A stretch of DNA of 50,180 nt, taken from CALLVY01 sp937899855. GTDB lineage: Bacteria; Bacteroidota; Bacteroidia; Chitinophagales; Saprospiraceae. Shown piece after piece: positions 8,727-16,580 of the stretch. The notes below the pieces were generated by a model. It searched no databases, was not told where the DNA came from, and saw nothing but the letters and a program-made list of their open reading frames with translations. Location of the stretch: the NCBI GenBank assembly GCA_039820405.1, contig JBCBQC010000044.1, positions 1 to 50,180 on the forward strand, given 5' to 3'. The position numbers were made by a program, and so were the translations under genes. How positions within the stretch are numbered: position 1 is the first letter of the stretch; each line of letters begins with the position of its first letter.

Positions 8727-8872
8727 TTTTTCCGATTTGTCGTGCCAAGGTCGTACTAAGCAGCTCCTCCAGCGGTTTCGGTTTTGGCCTTGGTTGTCAT
8801 TTAGGACAAATCAGCGGTGGAATAGTTTAATGGCGACGGCTTTTCCGCCCCTACTTCGTTGCTAAAAGCGAC

Positions 8873-9781
8873 TCAATTTTGATTGCGGTACTGTACGGGG
8901 CTCAATCCGGTCTTGGATTTAAAGACCCGGGCGAAGTAGTGGGGGTAGTTGAATCCCAGGTCGTAAGCAATTTCGCTAACCGATTGTTCCGATCCCAGGA
9001 GCAGCGATTTGGCCCGTTCCACCAGGTAGTAATTGATGTGGTCCTTGGGGCTGCGGCCGGTTTCTTTTTTTAGCAAGTCGCTAAAATAATGTTGAGAGAG
9101 GTGGGCTTTTTCGGCAAAATACTGGATGGTGGGCAGTCCCAATTCGAGGTAGCGCTGGTCTTGAAAATAGCGTTTGAGTTCCTTTTCAAATTGTGAGACC
9201 GTATCCCGGCTTTGGCTGCTGCGGGTGTGGAACTGGCGCTCGTAAAAACGCAGACAGTAATTGAGCAAAAGCTCGAGGTTGGATACGATCACCCGCCGGC
9301 TGTGTCGGTCGATTCGCTGCTCGTACTCCGCCTGGATGCTGGCCACACAATCGTTGACCCGTTGTTCTTCCCCCTCCGAGAGATGTAGTGCCTCAAAGAC
9401 TTCGTAGTTGAAAAAAGAATAATCCGCCATCTGCTGCTCCAGATGGGTGGTGCGAATCAAATCGGGATGAAAATACAGCATCCAGCCCCGGACGTCGCCT
9501 CGCTGTACGGGCTGCCGAATGGTGTAGACTTGCCCCGGCTCGGAAAACACCATGATGCCTTCCTGAAAATCAAAAGAGTGGCGGCCGTAATCCGCTCCAC
9601 AGCTTTTGTCCTTCATGGCGATCATGTAAAATTCTTCGGTGATCTTACTGCCGACCAGCTCGGCCGGAATGTGCATGTGCCGCGCGTCCATCCAGGAAAT
9701 GAGGGGATGTTTGGGCTTGGGCAGTCCCAGTTTGGCGTGCAAGTCGCTGATGGAATCGATTCGGTGCATGGGTCCAGCCAT
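8873..9781 (-). CDS. AraC-family transcriptional regulator
   Basis: A 302-residue protein. The N-terminal half (about 1-170) looks like a cupin-type sensor domain (GSKITEEFYMIAMKD, then IMVFSEPGQVYTI). The C-terminal half (about 200-302) is a double helix-turn-helix AraC domain: FAEKAHLSQHYFSDLLKKE for the first helix pair and VSEIAYDLGFNYPHYFARVF for the second, ending with the common GLSPVQYR motif. The ligand is unknown. No catabolic gene adjoins; the neighbours are a membrane protein and a DUF6090-like protein, so its targets may lie elsewhere. Confidence 0.93.
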   Translation of the reverse strand: MAGPMHRIDSISDLHAKLGLPKPKHPLISWMDARHMHIPAELVGSKITEEFYMIAMKDKSCGADYGRHSFDFQEGIMVFSEPGQVYTIRQPVQRGDVRGWMLYFHPDLIRTTHLEQQMADYSFFNYEVFEALHLSEGEEQRVNDCVASIQAEYEQRIDRHSRRVIVSNLELLLNYCLRFYERQFHTRSSQSRDTVSQFEKELKRYFQDQRYLELGLPTIQYFAEKAHLSQHYFSDLLKKETGRSPKDHINYYLVERAKSLLLGSEQSVSEIAYDLGFNYPHYFARVFKSKTGLSPVQYRNQN

Positions 9782-9897
9782 CTTTGGTGGTATTGGTGCT
9801 TGGTAAAACTCAAAGGTCCGAAATATTGGGGCGTATTGCTAGCACAAAATGCGGAAAGCGGCACACAAAAGGTGGAATGCATAGCGCTCCAACCGTG

Positions 9898-10914
9898 CTA
9901 ATCCATCTTCTTCAGGTCAAAATTTACGCTGCCCTGGCGAATGGTCAAGCCCGTTACCCGCTGCGTGCTATCGGATCGGAGATAGCAAAAACCGCCATTC
10001 TCAGCCGCAAACTTTCGATCCGTCAAAGGGACGATCTCCATTGTGTCAATCTGCCCTTCCTCATAGGCCTCGAGGATCAATTTGTCATTGAGCAGGCTGA
10101 TTCGCAGCGTATCGGAGTCGTCGTGAAAGGTGCCGGGGTAGTCGGCGTAATCCGTTGTGGCGTAGGGTGGGGGCGTCTCCAATTGCAGAAAGGCACCAAG
10201 CTTTTCGTAAACCGCTATCGCCGACTGTCTAAACTGGATGACACTCATACAGTGGTTGGTTACCCCGATAAAGTGTTGCTCCGTCAGTACGTTACGATAA
10301 GTGGGGTTGCGAAGGTAAAAGGCAATTCGTTCCTCCGACAGGGGACGATCGGTGAAGTACACCTCCGAAAACCAGCTCGTATTGAGCTTCAACCAGTTGA
10401 GATAACCTTCAATATTTTTTTTCAGGTACTCCATATTGAGATCGACGATGGCCTTGTCATCGATGTACAAATCTTTGAGATCCAGCAGAATCGAATCGTA
10501 CCGCGTGCTCAGTCGTTCGCTGGCGTTCATCAGATTTTGAAAACCCTCCGTCTGAATATTCAGGACATTGATGGTGACGGCCACGGTAGTCAAAGGGTAG
10601 TGGTTCTCGATCTGGTAGTCGGCGGCACTCAGTTCTTCACTTAGGATCAAGTGGATGAGCGAGTCCTTGCGGTGGTAATAAGCGATGATATCGGTCGTCC
10701 GTCCGATATCGACGGCCAATTCGGAGTGGATTTGTTTGAGGATGCTATCGACGATGCGTTCGTTTTTGCGAAGTTCATTGGCATTGTTGATCTGTAGGGC
10801 CAACAAAATACCGATCATCACCAGTACGATCTCGCCCAGGGCGTAGAGCAGGTAGCCGGAGATTTGGCCCTTACCCAATAGATTCGCTCGTAACTGTCGG
10901 AAGATTTTTATCAT
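9898..10914 (-). CDS. DUF6090-like membrane-anchored protein
   Basis: 338 residues from the ATG at 10914. I chose this start because MIKIFRQLRANLLGKGQISGY matches the usual basic beginning of these proteins; an upstream start at 10935 adds seven unlikely residues. The hallmark is the single membrane helix YALGEIVLVMIGILLALQIN (about residues 22-42), followed by a long exported helical region (ERIVDSILKQIHSEL and on). This architecture is widespread and often multicopy in Bacteroidota. The function is unknown. The C-terminal part (about 270-338) is more beta-rich, with several Asp/Thr turns. Confidence 0.82.
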   Translation of the reverse strand: MIKIFRQLRANLLGKGQISGYLLYALGEIVLVMIGILLALQINNANELRKNERIVDSILKQIHSELAVDIGRTTDIIAYYHRKDSLIHLILSEELSAADYQIENHYPLTTVAVTINVLNIQTEGFQNLMNASERLSTRYDSILLDLKDLYIDDKAIVDLNMEYLKKNIEGYLNWLKLNTSWFSEVYFTDRPLSEERIAFYLRNPTYRNVLTEQHFIGVTNHCMSVIQFRQSAIAVYEKLGAFLQLETPPPYATTDYADYPGTFHDDSDTLRISLLNDKLILEAYEEGQIDTMEIVPLTDRKFAAENGGFCYLRSDSTQRVTGLTIRQGSVNFDLKKMD

Positions 10915-10959
10915 AGGCCTATACGATAGCAGCAACCTAGCAAATGGTGTGGTGAAATC

Positions 10960-11175
10960 CTAATAAAAGGCTAACAATTGGCTGAAGAAATTCGACCCGT
11001 TTGTCACTGGGACAGCGCTCGGGGAGCTAGATCCAGGGCGAGGGGCTTTCGGCGATGTCCTGCCGTACTTTGAGGCGGCCGCTGTCGCCTGGCGGGGTAC
11101 CGGGTGGGCAGGTGGAAGCCTGTCCGAAGCTGTGGTGGCGGAGGCCAGCAAGAGGAGGGGAAGGACAGATTTCAT
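10960..11175 (-). pseudogene. Doubtful small secreted-protein gene, possibly frameshifted
   Basis: The open frame encodes 71 residues: a good signal-peptide start (MKSVLPLLLLASATTAS) and then an abnormal Ala/Pro/Ser/Arg-rich tail. Shifting frame near 11125 gives a more protein-like continuation, FGQASTCPPGTPPGDSGRLK, ending at a TAG at 11027-11029. This suggests either a broken gene, a sequencing error, or chance. A 48-49-residue exported peptide would result from the shifted reading. No homologue is recognised. The surrounding 10915-11250 holds nothing else convincing. Confidence 0.25.
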
Positions 11176-11250
11176 CGCGCGGAGTTTTTATTTAGACCGG
11201 ACTTGCTTAACTTAGATGGTGTTCCTTTTTTCGCCTTAAATTTCCCCATC

Positions 11251-11733
11251 ATGCTCGAAACCTTACTCCGCCCCGGCCAATCCGCCAATGACCTGCCCAA
11301 GCACGAGGCTGGTGGCGTTGGTAGTGGCAGCCTCTGCCAAATTGGTGTCAACGGCCAACTCTACCACGGCGCCCAATACCTTCCATTTGCCCCCAATGGC
11401 ATCAACTGGATTGCTCAAAACGGCTTGGACGTATTGAGTTATAACTTTACGGGCTGCATCATGGCCGTCTTCGATCACGAAGGTACGCGCAAAGTCGCGC
11501 ACATCTCCACGGGCCCCAGTCAAGATTGCAAGATAGCGTGGGACGAGCTCAAAAAAAGTTGTTCCAACGTTCTTGAGTTTCGTCCCTCCGACTTTGTCGA
11601 CAATCAAGGCAAGACTTTCGTGGGCTGCTACGGCCTGATCACCAGTGATCTGCAGACCTACGCCATCACGACCGTGCAGGACAGGGGGCAGTACGTGATC
11701 AGTAGCATTAAGATGGCGCATTTGCTGCGTTAG
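11251..11733 (+). CDS. Hypothetical protein, no recognised family
   Basis: 160 residues from the ATG at 11251. An upstream in-frame start at 11104 would add a low-quality, Gly/Arg-rich extension that overlaps the opposing small ORF, so I rejected it. No signal peptide or membrane helix is seen. The protein is mixed alpha/beta with five Cys (including SGSLCQIGVNG, NFTGCIMAVF, GPSQDCKIAW, LKKSCSNVLEF and FVGCYGLIT) and reads like one globular domain. The FTGC and EFRPSDFVD segments look conserved-like, but I cannot name the fold. It stands alone on the plus strand between leftward genes, with 335 bp of non-coding sequence after it. Confidence 0.7.
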   Translation: MLETLLRPGQSANDLPKHEAGGVGSGSLCQIGVNGQLYHGAQYLPFAPNGINWIAQNGLDVLSYNFTGCIMAVFDHEGTRKVAHISTGPSQDCKIAWDELKKSCSNVLEFRPSDFVDNQGKTFVGCYGLITSDLQTYAITTVQDRGQYVISSIKMAHLLR

Positions 11734-11954
11734 GGGGAGGGATAATGCCGGCCCAATAGGGGAGTGGGCTGATGGATTTGCTGGGACTCGGTAAGAGCTG
11801 GTGAGTTGCTAATTGTATTCCTGTTTCCTTTTTATTGGTCAGTTGTACGGATAGTGCTGGTGACGGAGTTGTTGCGGATGCTGGGCAGGTGCCTGTAAAA
11901 TGCGAAAACCTTTACTTAACATAATATAAATTATAGGCTAATAGGTCACATTCT

Positions 11955-12002
11955 AAAACAAAACGGCAACCGGGCCATCCCAAGTCGGGATAGCCCGCTG
12001 CC
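11955..12002 (-). terminator. Intrinsic terminator of the leftward exported-protein cassette
   Basis: On the minus strand an 11-bp stem (CGGGCTATCCC with GGGATGGCCCG, one G-U pair, loop GACTT) sits at 11971-11997. It extends outward by GGCA/TGCC and is followed by the T-rich tract TTTTGTTTT. It lies about 70 bp downstream of the stop at 12069. The rest of 11734-11954 shows nothing recognisable. Confidence 0.8.
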
Positions 12003-12044
12003 GTTGGGACCCGCTAACGGCCGGGTGTATTGCCGGGCGAGGCA

Positions 12045-12080
12045 TTAGTTACCTAATTAGTCACCTAATTAGTTACCTAA
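12045..12080. repeat. Three tandem 12-bp units spanning a stop codon
   Basis: TTAGTTACCTAA, TTAGTCACCTAA and TTAGTTACCTAA are contiguous. On the minus strand each reads Leu-Gly-Asn/Asp-stop in the frame of the 12069 gene, so the gene ends with the first unit and two more in-frame copies follow it. Confidence 0.9.
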
Positions 12081-12533
12081 GTGCCGATCCAAGGACTCCT
12101 GGACACTGGTCTTTGCAGTCTGTGGTAAGGTCTCGATCTTGGCGATGTACTGGCCTACCAACTTATTGGCGGAACCGGCTTCCTTTTGCTCAATCTTAGT
12201 CTGAATCTCGCCCACCAGCTCGGCCAGCTCTCCCTGACCCGACTCGGCCAAATCGGCCTGGTAAGCCAGTAAAGCCGCCCGCTGCTGGGCATTCTGAGAA
12301 ATCGTATGCTCCGACCGGTAGCGAATGGAAATGCATGTGCAATAGGCAAATCCCCAGGAGCAATTACAACGAGCAGCCGTAACGTTGCCACTCACGTAGC
12401 AGGAAATCTGACAGCTTTCAAAAAAGCAGCTCGCGCTGCATTGGTGGTAGTCACCCGCCAATTCCTGAACTTGGCCAAAGCTATGGCCCCACCAGCCAAA
12501 GGCGGCGAATAGAACGATTAAAATCTTTTTCAT
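12069..12533 (-). CDS. Small secreted eight-cysteine protein, paralogue A
   Basis: 154 residues from the ATG at 12533 (MKKILIVLFAAFGWWGHSFG is the signal peptide; an upstream start at 12578 would bury it). The mature part has eight Cys at 32, 36, 41, 45, 56, 58, 65 and 67 with motif C-x3-CFFxSC-x3-C, then CxCxWGFAxCxC. An 80-residue helical, Glu/Gln/Ala-rich tail follows (LVGEIQTKIEQKEAG and on). Paralogue B at 14436-14876 shares every Cys and the WGFA core. The Cys pattern would allow four disulfides or a metal-binding knot outside the cytoplasm. I know no named family. It is the last gene of a leftward run of exported proteins. Confidence 0.85.
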   Translation of the reverse strand: MKKILIVLFAAFGWWGHSFGQVQELAGDYHQCSASCFFESCQISCYVSGNVTAARCNCSWGFAYCTCISIRYRSEHTISQNAQQRAALLAYQADLAESGQGELAELVGEIQTKIEQKEAGSANKLVGQYIAKIETLPQTAKTSVQESLDRHLGN

Positions 12534-12596
12534 AATGGATTGGTTTGGTTGTTGGTTTTGTTTGCAAGACATTTTCAAAATAGGGCCCCTCCCCTC

Positions 12597-13769
12597 TCAA
12601 TCGGAAAAGCCGTAAAGCAGATCCTTGAGTTTGGAACCCGTAAGCTCGGAAATATTGTAAGCCTCGTTGAACTTGACGATGGCGTAGTCGATATCTTCCT
12701 GGAGTTGGCGAAAGTTGTGGGGCAACTCGTTCTGGCACAAATCCTCATTGGGATAGCTGGATACGATTACCCGAAACTTCTGGTAGTATTTTTCCCCCTG
12801 GGAGATAAACTGGTTGTATTTGTTGATGAATTCCACCAGGCGGTCCACCGCAAATTCCAAGTTGATTTGTTGCTTGTAGGCGTAATTACCGGGGGACACT
12901 CCCCCATCCTGGATTTCGGTTTCGAGGTTGCTGATAAAGCTGTTGAGCTTTTCGTAGAGGTTTTCCCAGTCGTCCTCCTTACGGCATTTGTCGAGGGTAA
13001 TGTGGTATTCAACCACCTCGACGTAATCCTTAAACAGGTCGAGACATTCTTCCTTGAGGGCGGTGTTGCTTTCGCGGAGGTATTCGGTTTCGTAGAAAAT
13101 GGTCGAGAGTTCCGAATTCATCCGGGCGGTAAAGTCGAGTAGGCAGGAGATGTCGTCCAGTTCTTGCTTGCGATCCTTGGTCGGGCCACTGCCGATCAGG
13201 GAGGCCACTACCGAGAAGGTAGTCGACAGGTAGGGATTCGTTTCCAGGAGGGCGGGCAACTTGAGGGAATTTTCCTTGCGCAACTTCCCCTCCAACAACT
13301 CCCGAGATTTCTGAAATTCGGGATAGCTGTTGGGGTTTGATAGCGACATGACGTTCTGAAAAGTACGCACCGAGGAGAAGTGATGGTCGAGCCCCAGGAT
13401 TTTCTCATACACCATCTTGATCAAATCAATGCCTTTTTTATAACGCTTTTTGGTCAGGTCCAATTCGTACAGCCCCTCCTGTACTTTCAGCTGTTCGCTG
13501 AGTTGCAGCTTGCGGGACAGTAGGGCGAATTGCTGTTTAAAATCGGCCTCCTCACTGGCGATGGGAAAGCTTTCGATTTGCCGATCAACCTGTTCCAACT
13601 CCGACCGAAGTAGCGCAATCCGCTCCACTGGTGGGGGGGCCTCCCCTTCCCTATCCACACTACTGGATTGGATCAGATCGCTGGGAATCGAATCGGAGAC
13701 AATCCGGGCGTGCAAGGGAATTTGGATCAGCGAAAATAGCACGAGGAATAATAATGGTAGACGATTCAT
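12597..13769 (-). CDS. Secreted all-helical protein of unknown function
   Basis: 390 residues. A signal peptide covers about 1-21 (ending PLHA). After a polar, Pro-containing linker (about 25-50), the protein is predicted to be almost entirely alpha-helical, with coiled-coil-like stretches (IALLRSELEQVDRQIESFP, then LSRKLQLSEQLKVQEGLYE) and few Cys. No catalytic motif or named domain is seen. It lies 63 bp upstream of paralogue A of the eight-cysteine family and 72 bp downstream of the next exported protein, on the same strand, which suggests joint expression and perhaps a shared extracellular complex. Confidence 0.8.
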   Translation of the reverse strand: MNRLPLLFLVLFSLIQIPLHARIVSDSIPSDLIQSSSVDREGEAPPPVERIALLRSELEQVDRQIESFPIASEEADFKQQFALLSRKLQLSEQLKVQEGLYELDLTKKRYKKGIDLIKMVYEKILGLDHHFSSVRTFQNVMSLSNPNSYPEFQKSRELLEGKLRKENSLKLPALLETNPYLSTTFSVVASLIGSGPTKDRKQELDDISCLLDFTARMNSELSTIFYETEYLRESNTALKEECLDLFKDYVEVVEYHITLDKCRKEDDWENLYEKLNSFISNLETEIQDGGVSPGNYAYKQQINLEFAVDRLVEFINKYNQFISQGEKYYQKFRVIVSSYPNEDLCQNELPHNFRQLQEDIDYAIVKFNEAYNISELTGSKLKDLLYGFSD

Positions 13770-13841
13770 GATAGATTTTTTTGACGTTCGAATGAGTATC
13801 CTCCGGGGGCGGTCATTTTGCTCCGGCCGGGGGCTACGGGC

Positions 13842-14312
13842 CTAAAATCGGATTTGGTAATGATCGGTATGCTCGGTCACCACGTAGTCCCCTGGTGGGA
13901 TGGTCGACTGGATGGCCCCAATCTGAGTGGCCAGCCCCGGTGGGATTTCGAAGGCATCGATGACTTTAAATTGACCACCGATAAACTGCGCTTCCTTCTG
14001 CTCGACGCTGATGTTGCCCTTGGCAATTTGTAGCTGGAGGTGATCCTCCTGGTCGGACCACAGCAAGCCCAGTGCGGCACTACCCGTCGGACTGCTCAAG
14101 CCCCCCACATCCGATACGCTGCAGATGCCCCGGCCTACACAGCTGGGCCCCCGTCCGAAGTGGACGCTGACGGTGGCTAGGACCGTCATCTTCGCCGAAG
14201 ATGGTGCAGCCGTTGCGGGCGCTCGCAAGCCCCCATTGAGCGGGCCAAAGCCCAGGGCAATCAGTAAGGTCAGCACTCCCAGTGGCCTCAAAGAAAGGAC
14301 GTATTTTTTCAT
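13842..14312 (-). CDS. Small exported protein with FGRG-C-GRGIC motif
   Basis: 156 residues from the ATG at 14312 (MKKYVLSLRPLGVLTLLIALGFG); an upstream start at 14423 adds 37 unrelated residues. A signal peptide or membrane-anchoring helix is followed by an Ala/Pro linker and by VSVHFGRGPSCVGRGICSV. That Cys-pair motif resembles one I recall in short uncharacterised Bacteroidota proteins (pattern HFGR-x-C-x-G-x-GIC). The remainder is beta-rich and ends IPPGDYVVTEHTDHYQIRF. The function is unknown. It is flanked on both sides by co-directional genes for exported proteins. Confidence 0.75.
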   Translation of the reverse strand: MKKYVLSLRPLGVLTLLIALGFGPLNGGLRAPATAAPSSAKMTVLATVSVHFGRGPSCVGRGICSVSDVGGLSSPTGSAALGLLWSDQEDHLQLQIAKGNISVEQKEAQFIGGQFKVIDAFEIPPGLATQIGAIQSTIPPGDYVVTEHTDHYQIRF

Positions 14313-14435
14313 GGTTGATTGTTGTTTTGTTTTGAGTAGGTCTTGATGGCTTTTTGTGGAAAGTGGTTTTACGCGGTAGAAATGGAACCAGCCACTGGTG
14401 GGCTGGCTCCTTCTAGTATGCAAGTAAACCTCTTT

Positions 14436-14876
14436 CTACTGGGGAGAGAGGCTACGAACTTGTTGCTGCTTTTTGGTAGGCAGCGCATCCGCTTTGGTTT
14501 GGTAGGCTTTGACCAGTCCGCGAATGTCTCCACCGCGCTTAGCCGTAGCACTGATTTCCTTTAGGATGGAGGCCATTTCGCTTTGTCCCATGCTGACCAA
14601 GGCCACGCGCTGGTTCTCAATGGCTTGGTGGTTGATCGCGCCGTGTTCGGCTTGGCTGTCGATGTTGCCTCCACAACCACAGGTCGCAAAGCCCCAAGCG
14701 CAGGTACAGACGGCGCCCCCCTGGGAAGGGTTACAGTTCATGCTACAGCTGGTAAAGAAACAATCTACCTCGCACTCGTATTCGTGACCGGCGAGTTGCG
14801 CTTCGATTTGGCCAAAGACGTTCGAGCTGAGGGTGAGGGAGAAAAAGAAAACGAAAAGGATGGATAAATTTTTCAT
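14436..14876 (-). CDS. Small secreted eight-cysteine protein, paralogue B
   Basis: 146 residues with a signal peptide ending at about residue 22 (SSNVFG). Eight Cys at 35, 39, 44, 48, 57, 59, 66 and 68 match paralogue A in order and nearly in spacing (C-x3-C-x4-C-x3-C-x8-C-x-C-x6-C-x-C; A has x10 in the long gap). Shared residues include LAG before the first Cys, CFFxSC, CxCxWGFAxCxC and the following SxxEH. The tail is helical and polar. It is the first gene of the four-gene run 14876 to 12069 and has degenerate 10-bp repeats upstream at 14971-15010. Confidence 0.85.
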   Translation of the reverse strand: MKNLSILFVFFFSLTLSSNVFGQIEAQLAGHEYECEVDCFFTSCSMNCNPSQGGAVCTCAWGFATCGCGGNIDSQAEHGAINHQAIENQRVALVSMGQSEMASILKEISATAKRGGDIRGLVKAYQTKADALPTKKQQQVRSLSPQ

Positions 14877-14970
14877 GGCGTTGGTTTTGTAAGTTAAAGG
14901 ATAGAAGATTAAAATGATGTTGAGTAATGATCGATTAAGCTTAAAGTGATCGGATTTTCAAGTTTTGGTA

Positions 14971-15010
14971 GTCTTGCGATTGTTGCGGTTTGTTGCGGTT
15001 GATCGCAGTT
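14971..15010. repeat. Four 10-bp phased repeat units upstream of paralogue B
   Basis: The units read GTCTTGCGAT, TGTTGCGGTT, TGTTGCGGTT and GATCGCAGTT, with the middle two identical. The 10-bp phase would put each unit on the same face of the helix, about 95-135 bp before the start at 14876. A binding site is possible; TGTTGCGG also occurs once at 11870-11877, beyond the other end of the cassette. Confidence 0.45.
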
Positions 15011-15083
15011 GACAAAGGCAAATTTGAGGATGGAACGGGCGGAAAACAATTACAAAATTTTCAAAAATTCGGCTTTTAGAAAA

Positions 15084-15121
15084 TCCCCCATCCAGAACTT
15101 GGAACAGCCCCGGAGGGGGAA
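15084..15121 (-). terminator. Possible terminator of the T9SS cargo gene at 15141
   Basis: On the minus strand CCCCCTCC pairs with GGATGGGGG (one bulge) across a loop and is followed by ATTTTCT. It lies about 20 bp after the stop codon at 15141. The T-tract is short, so this is only moderately convincing. Confidence 0.4.
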
Positions 15122-15140
15122 ATCTAAAAAACTAAAACAG

Positions 15141-16364
15141 TTACATTTGATCGGTTTTTAAAAACGGCGCACTGTACTGTCGCTCACCGGTACGCAGTAC
15201 CCAGTAGTACTGTCCGGCTGCCAGCTCGCTGGTATCTAGCCGCCACTCGTGAAGGCCCGCCGCCACCGACCGGACCGTTCGCAGACTCCGCCATTCCCGA
15301 CCGTATACGTCGTAAACGGTCACCCGTACCGTTTGCGCTTCGGAGAGTTCAAAACGCAACTGAGCACTCGCTCCCGGACCGACGGGGTTGGGGTAAAATT
15401 GGGGGCGCTCCACCGACCTGAAAGTCGACGCTTGTGGGGCAGTCGCCCGGTACTGGCCCTTTAGCTCGCAGTGCTTAGAACGCACGCTGTAATGGTGAAT
15501 ACTATCGGACAAAAAATGCAGGTGAATTCCCGTCTCGCTGAGGTTGAACTCTACCACGCCGGGTAGCCCAAAGCGGTAGGGAGCCGCACTGGAATAGTCT
15601 TCCGCACAATCCGAGAGGAAGTAGGTAGAGTCCGCTCCCCCGGTCGTTTGGTGGAGGAAGTGTAAGACGGAGCTGTGGGTACCTTGGTCGTCGATAACGG
15701 TCAGTTCGATTTGTTGCTTTTCCAGTGTGGCCAGCTCATTCCAGGCCAGGTTGATGGTGCCCAGCAGACCACCCTGTAGTAGATGGGTCGCCGAGTCGGT
15801 TGGTGTACACTGACAGGTGAGCTCGTCCTTAATGGGGCTTTGCATCAGGATCTCCGCATCTACGATGATGTAATTGACCCGCAGGTCCACTACGATGGAG
15901 CGGAGGGCACTCTGCTCCGTCCCGTCCTCACTGAGCAGGCTGATGAGGTAGAGCTCGGTGGCCAGGGAGTCCAGTGTGATGCTGGTATCCGTGGGGTGAT
16001 AAAGCGAACTAGCGCCGTCGAAAAGATTGAAGGCACTGATGGTATAGTTGCTAGCCCCCGCGATACTGCCCCAGGAGAGGGCCAGGGTATTTTGGTCGGT
16101 CTCCGTGAGGTAGGGGTGAGGAGCGGCCAGGCTCGGATCGTAGGTACCCCGTTGTAGTAGGTGGCTCAAATGCTGCGCTAAGGTATCGGCGGGAACGTCG
16201 ATTTGGTTGGCATACGTCAAATCCAGCTGGGCGTATACACTGGCGGATTCGCCACTGGTGATGGAAAATACGGCTTGGGAATATAGGGTGTGATTTGTTA
16301 AAAGGTTGGTCAAAAGGAATGCTAGTAGGATTAGTTGTACTGTTTTGTTTTTTAGTTGGTTCAT
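15141..16364 (-). CDS. Secreted protein with T9SS type A C-terminal sorting domain
   Basis: 407 residues. A signal peptide is at about 1-30 (LILLAFLLTNLLTNHTLYSQ). The body (30-320) is beta-rich, Ser/Thr-rich and carries no enzyme motif I recognise; a fibronectin-like segment is likely near 85-155 (LSWGSIAGASNYTISAFNLF). The last 80 residues are a type A sorting domain: FYPNPVGPGASAQLRFELSE, VRVTVYDVYGRE, LDTSELAAGQYYWVL. Such domains direct export by the T9SS and are removed on attachment to the cell surface. It reads in the same direction as the eight-cysteine cassette 264 bp downstream but probably has its own terminator. Confidence 0.88.
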   Translation of the reverse strand: MNQLKNKTVQLILLAFLLTNLLTNHTLYSQAVFSITSGESASVYAQLDLTYANQIDVPADTLAQHLSHLLQRGTYDPSLAAPHPYLTETDQNTLALSWGSIAGASNYTISAFNLFDGASSLYHPTDTSITLDSLATELYLISLLSEDGTEQSALRSIVVDLRVNYIIVDAEILMQSPIKDELTCQCTPTDSATHLLQGGLLGTINLAWNELATLEKQQIELTVIDDQGTHSSVLHFLHQTTGGADSTYFLSDCAEDYSSAAPYRFGLPGVVEFNLSETGIHLHFLSDSIHHYSVRSKHCELKGQYRATAPQASTFRSVERPQFYPNPVGPGASAQLRFELSEAQTVRVTVYDVYGREWRSLRTVRSVAAGLHEWRLDTSELAAGQYYWVLRTGERQYSAPFLKTDQM

Positions 16365-16580
16365 CGCAGAGGAAATTGTAGGTGAAAGAATACTTACCTC
16401 ACAAAACTGTCATCCGGACACCCTAAAACCAATTACAATTTTTTTAAAAAATCGGAATTTCGAAATTTTAGCTATATTTATAATGTATTCGATTATCGAT
16501 TTGGACAACAACAAGCCTCGAATTTTTGAGCCCCCCGGGTGGGGGCAACAAACATCATTAATTATTCGATTGCTTGAATT

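Noticed and set aside
12045..12080. CRISPR-like array
   Set aside because: The three units are contiguous, only 12 bp long and without spacers.
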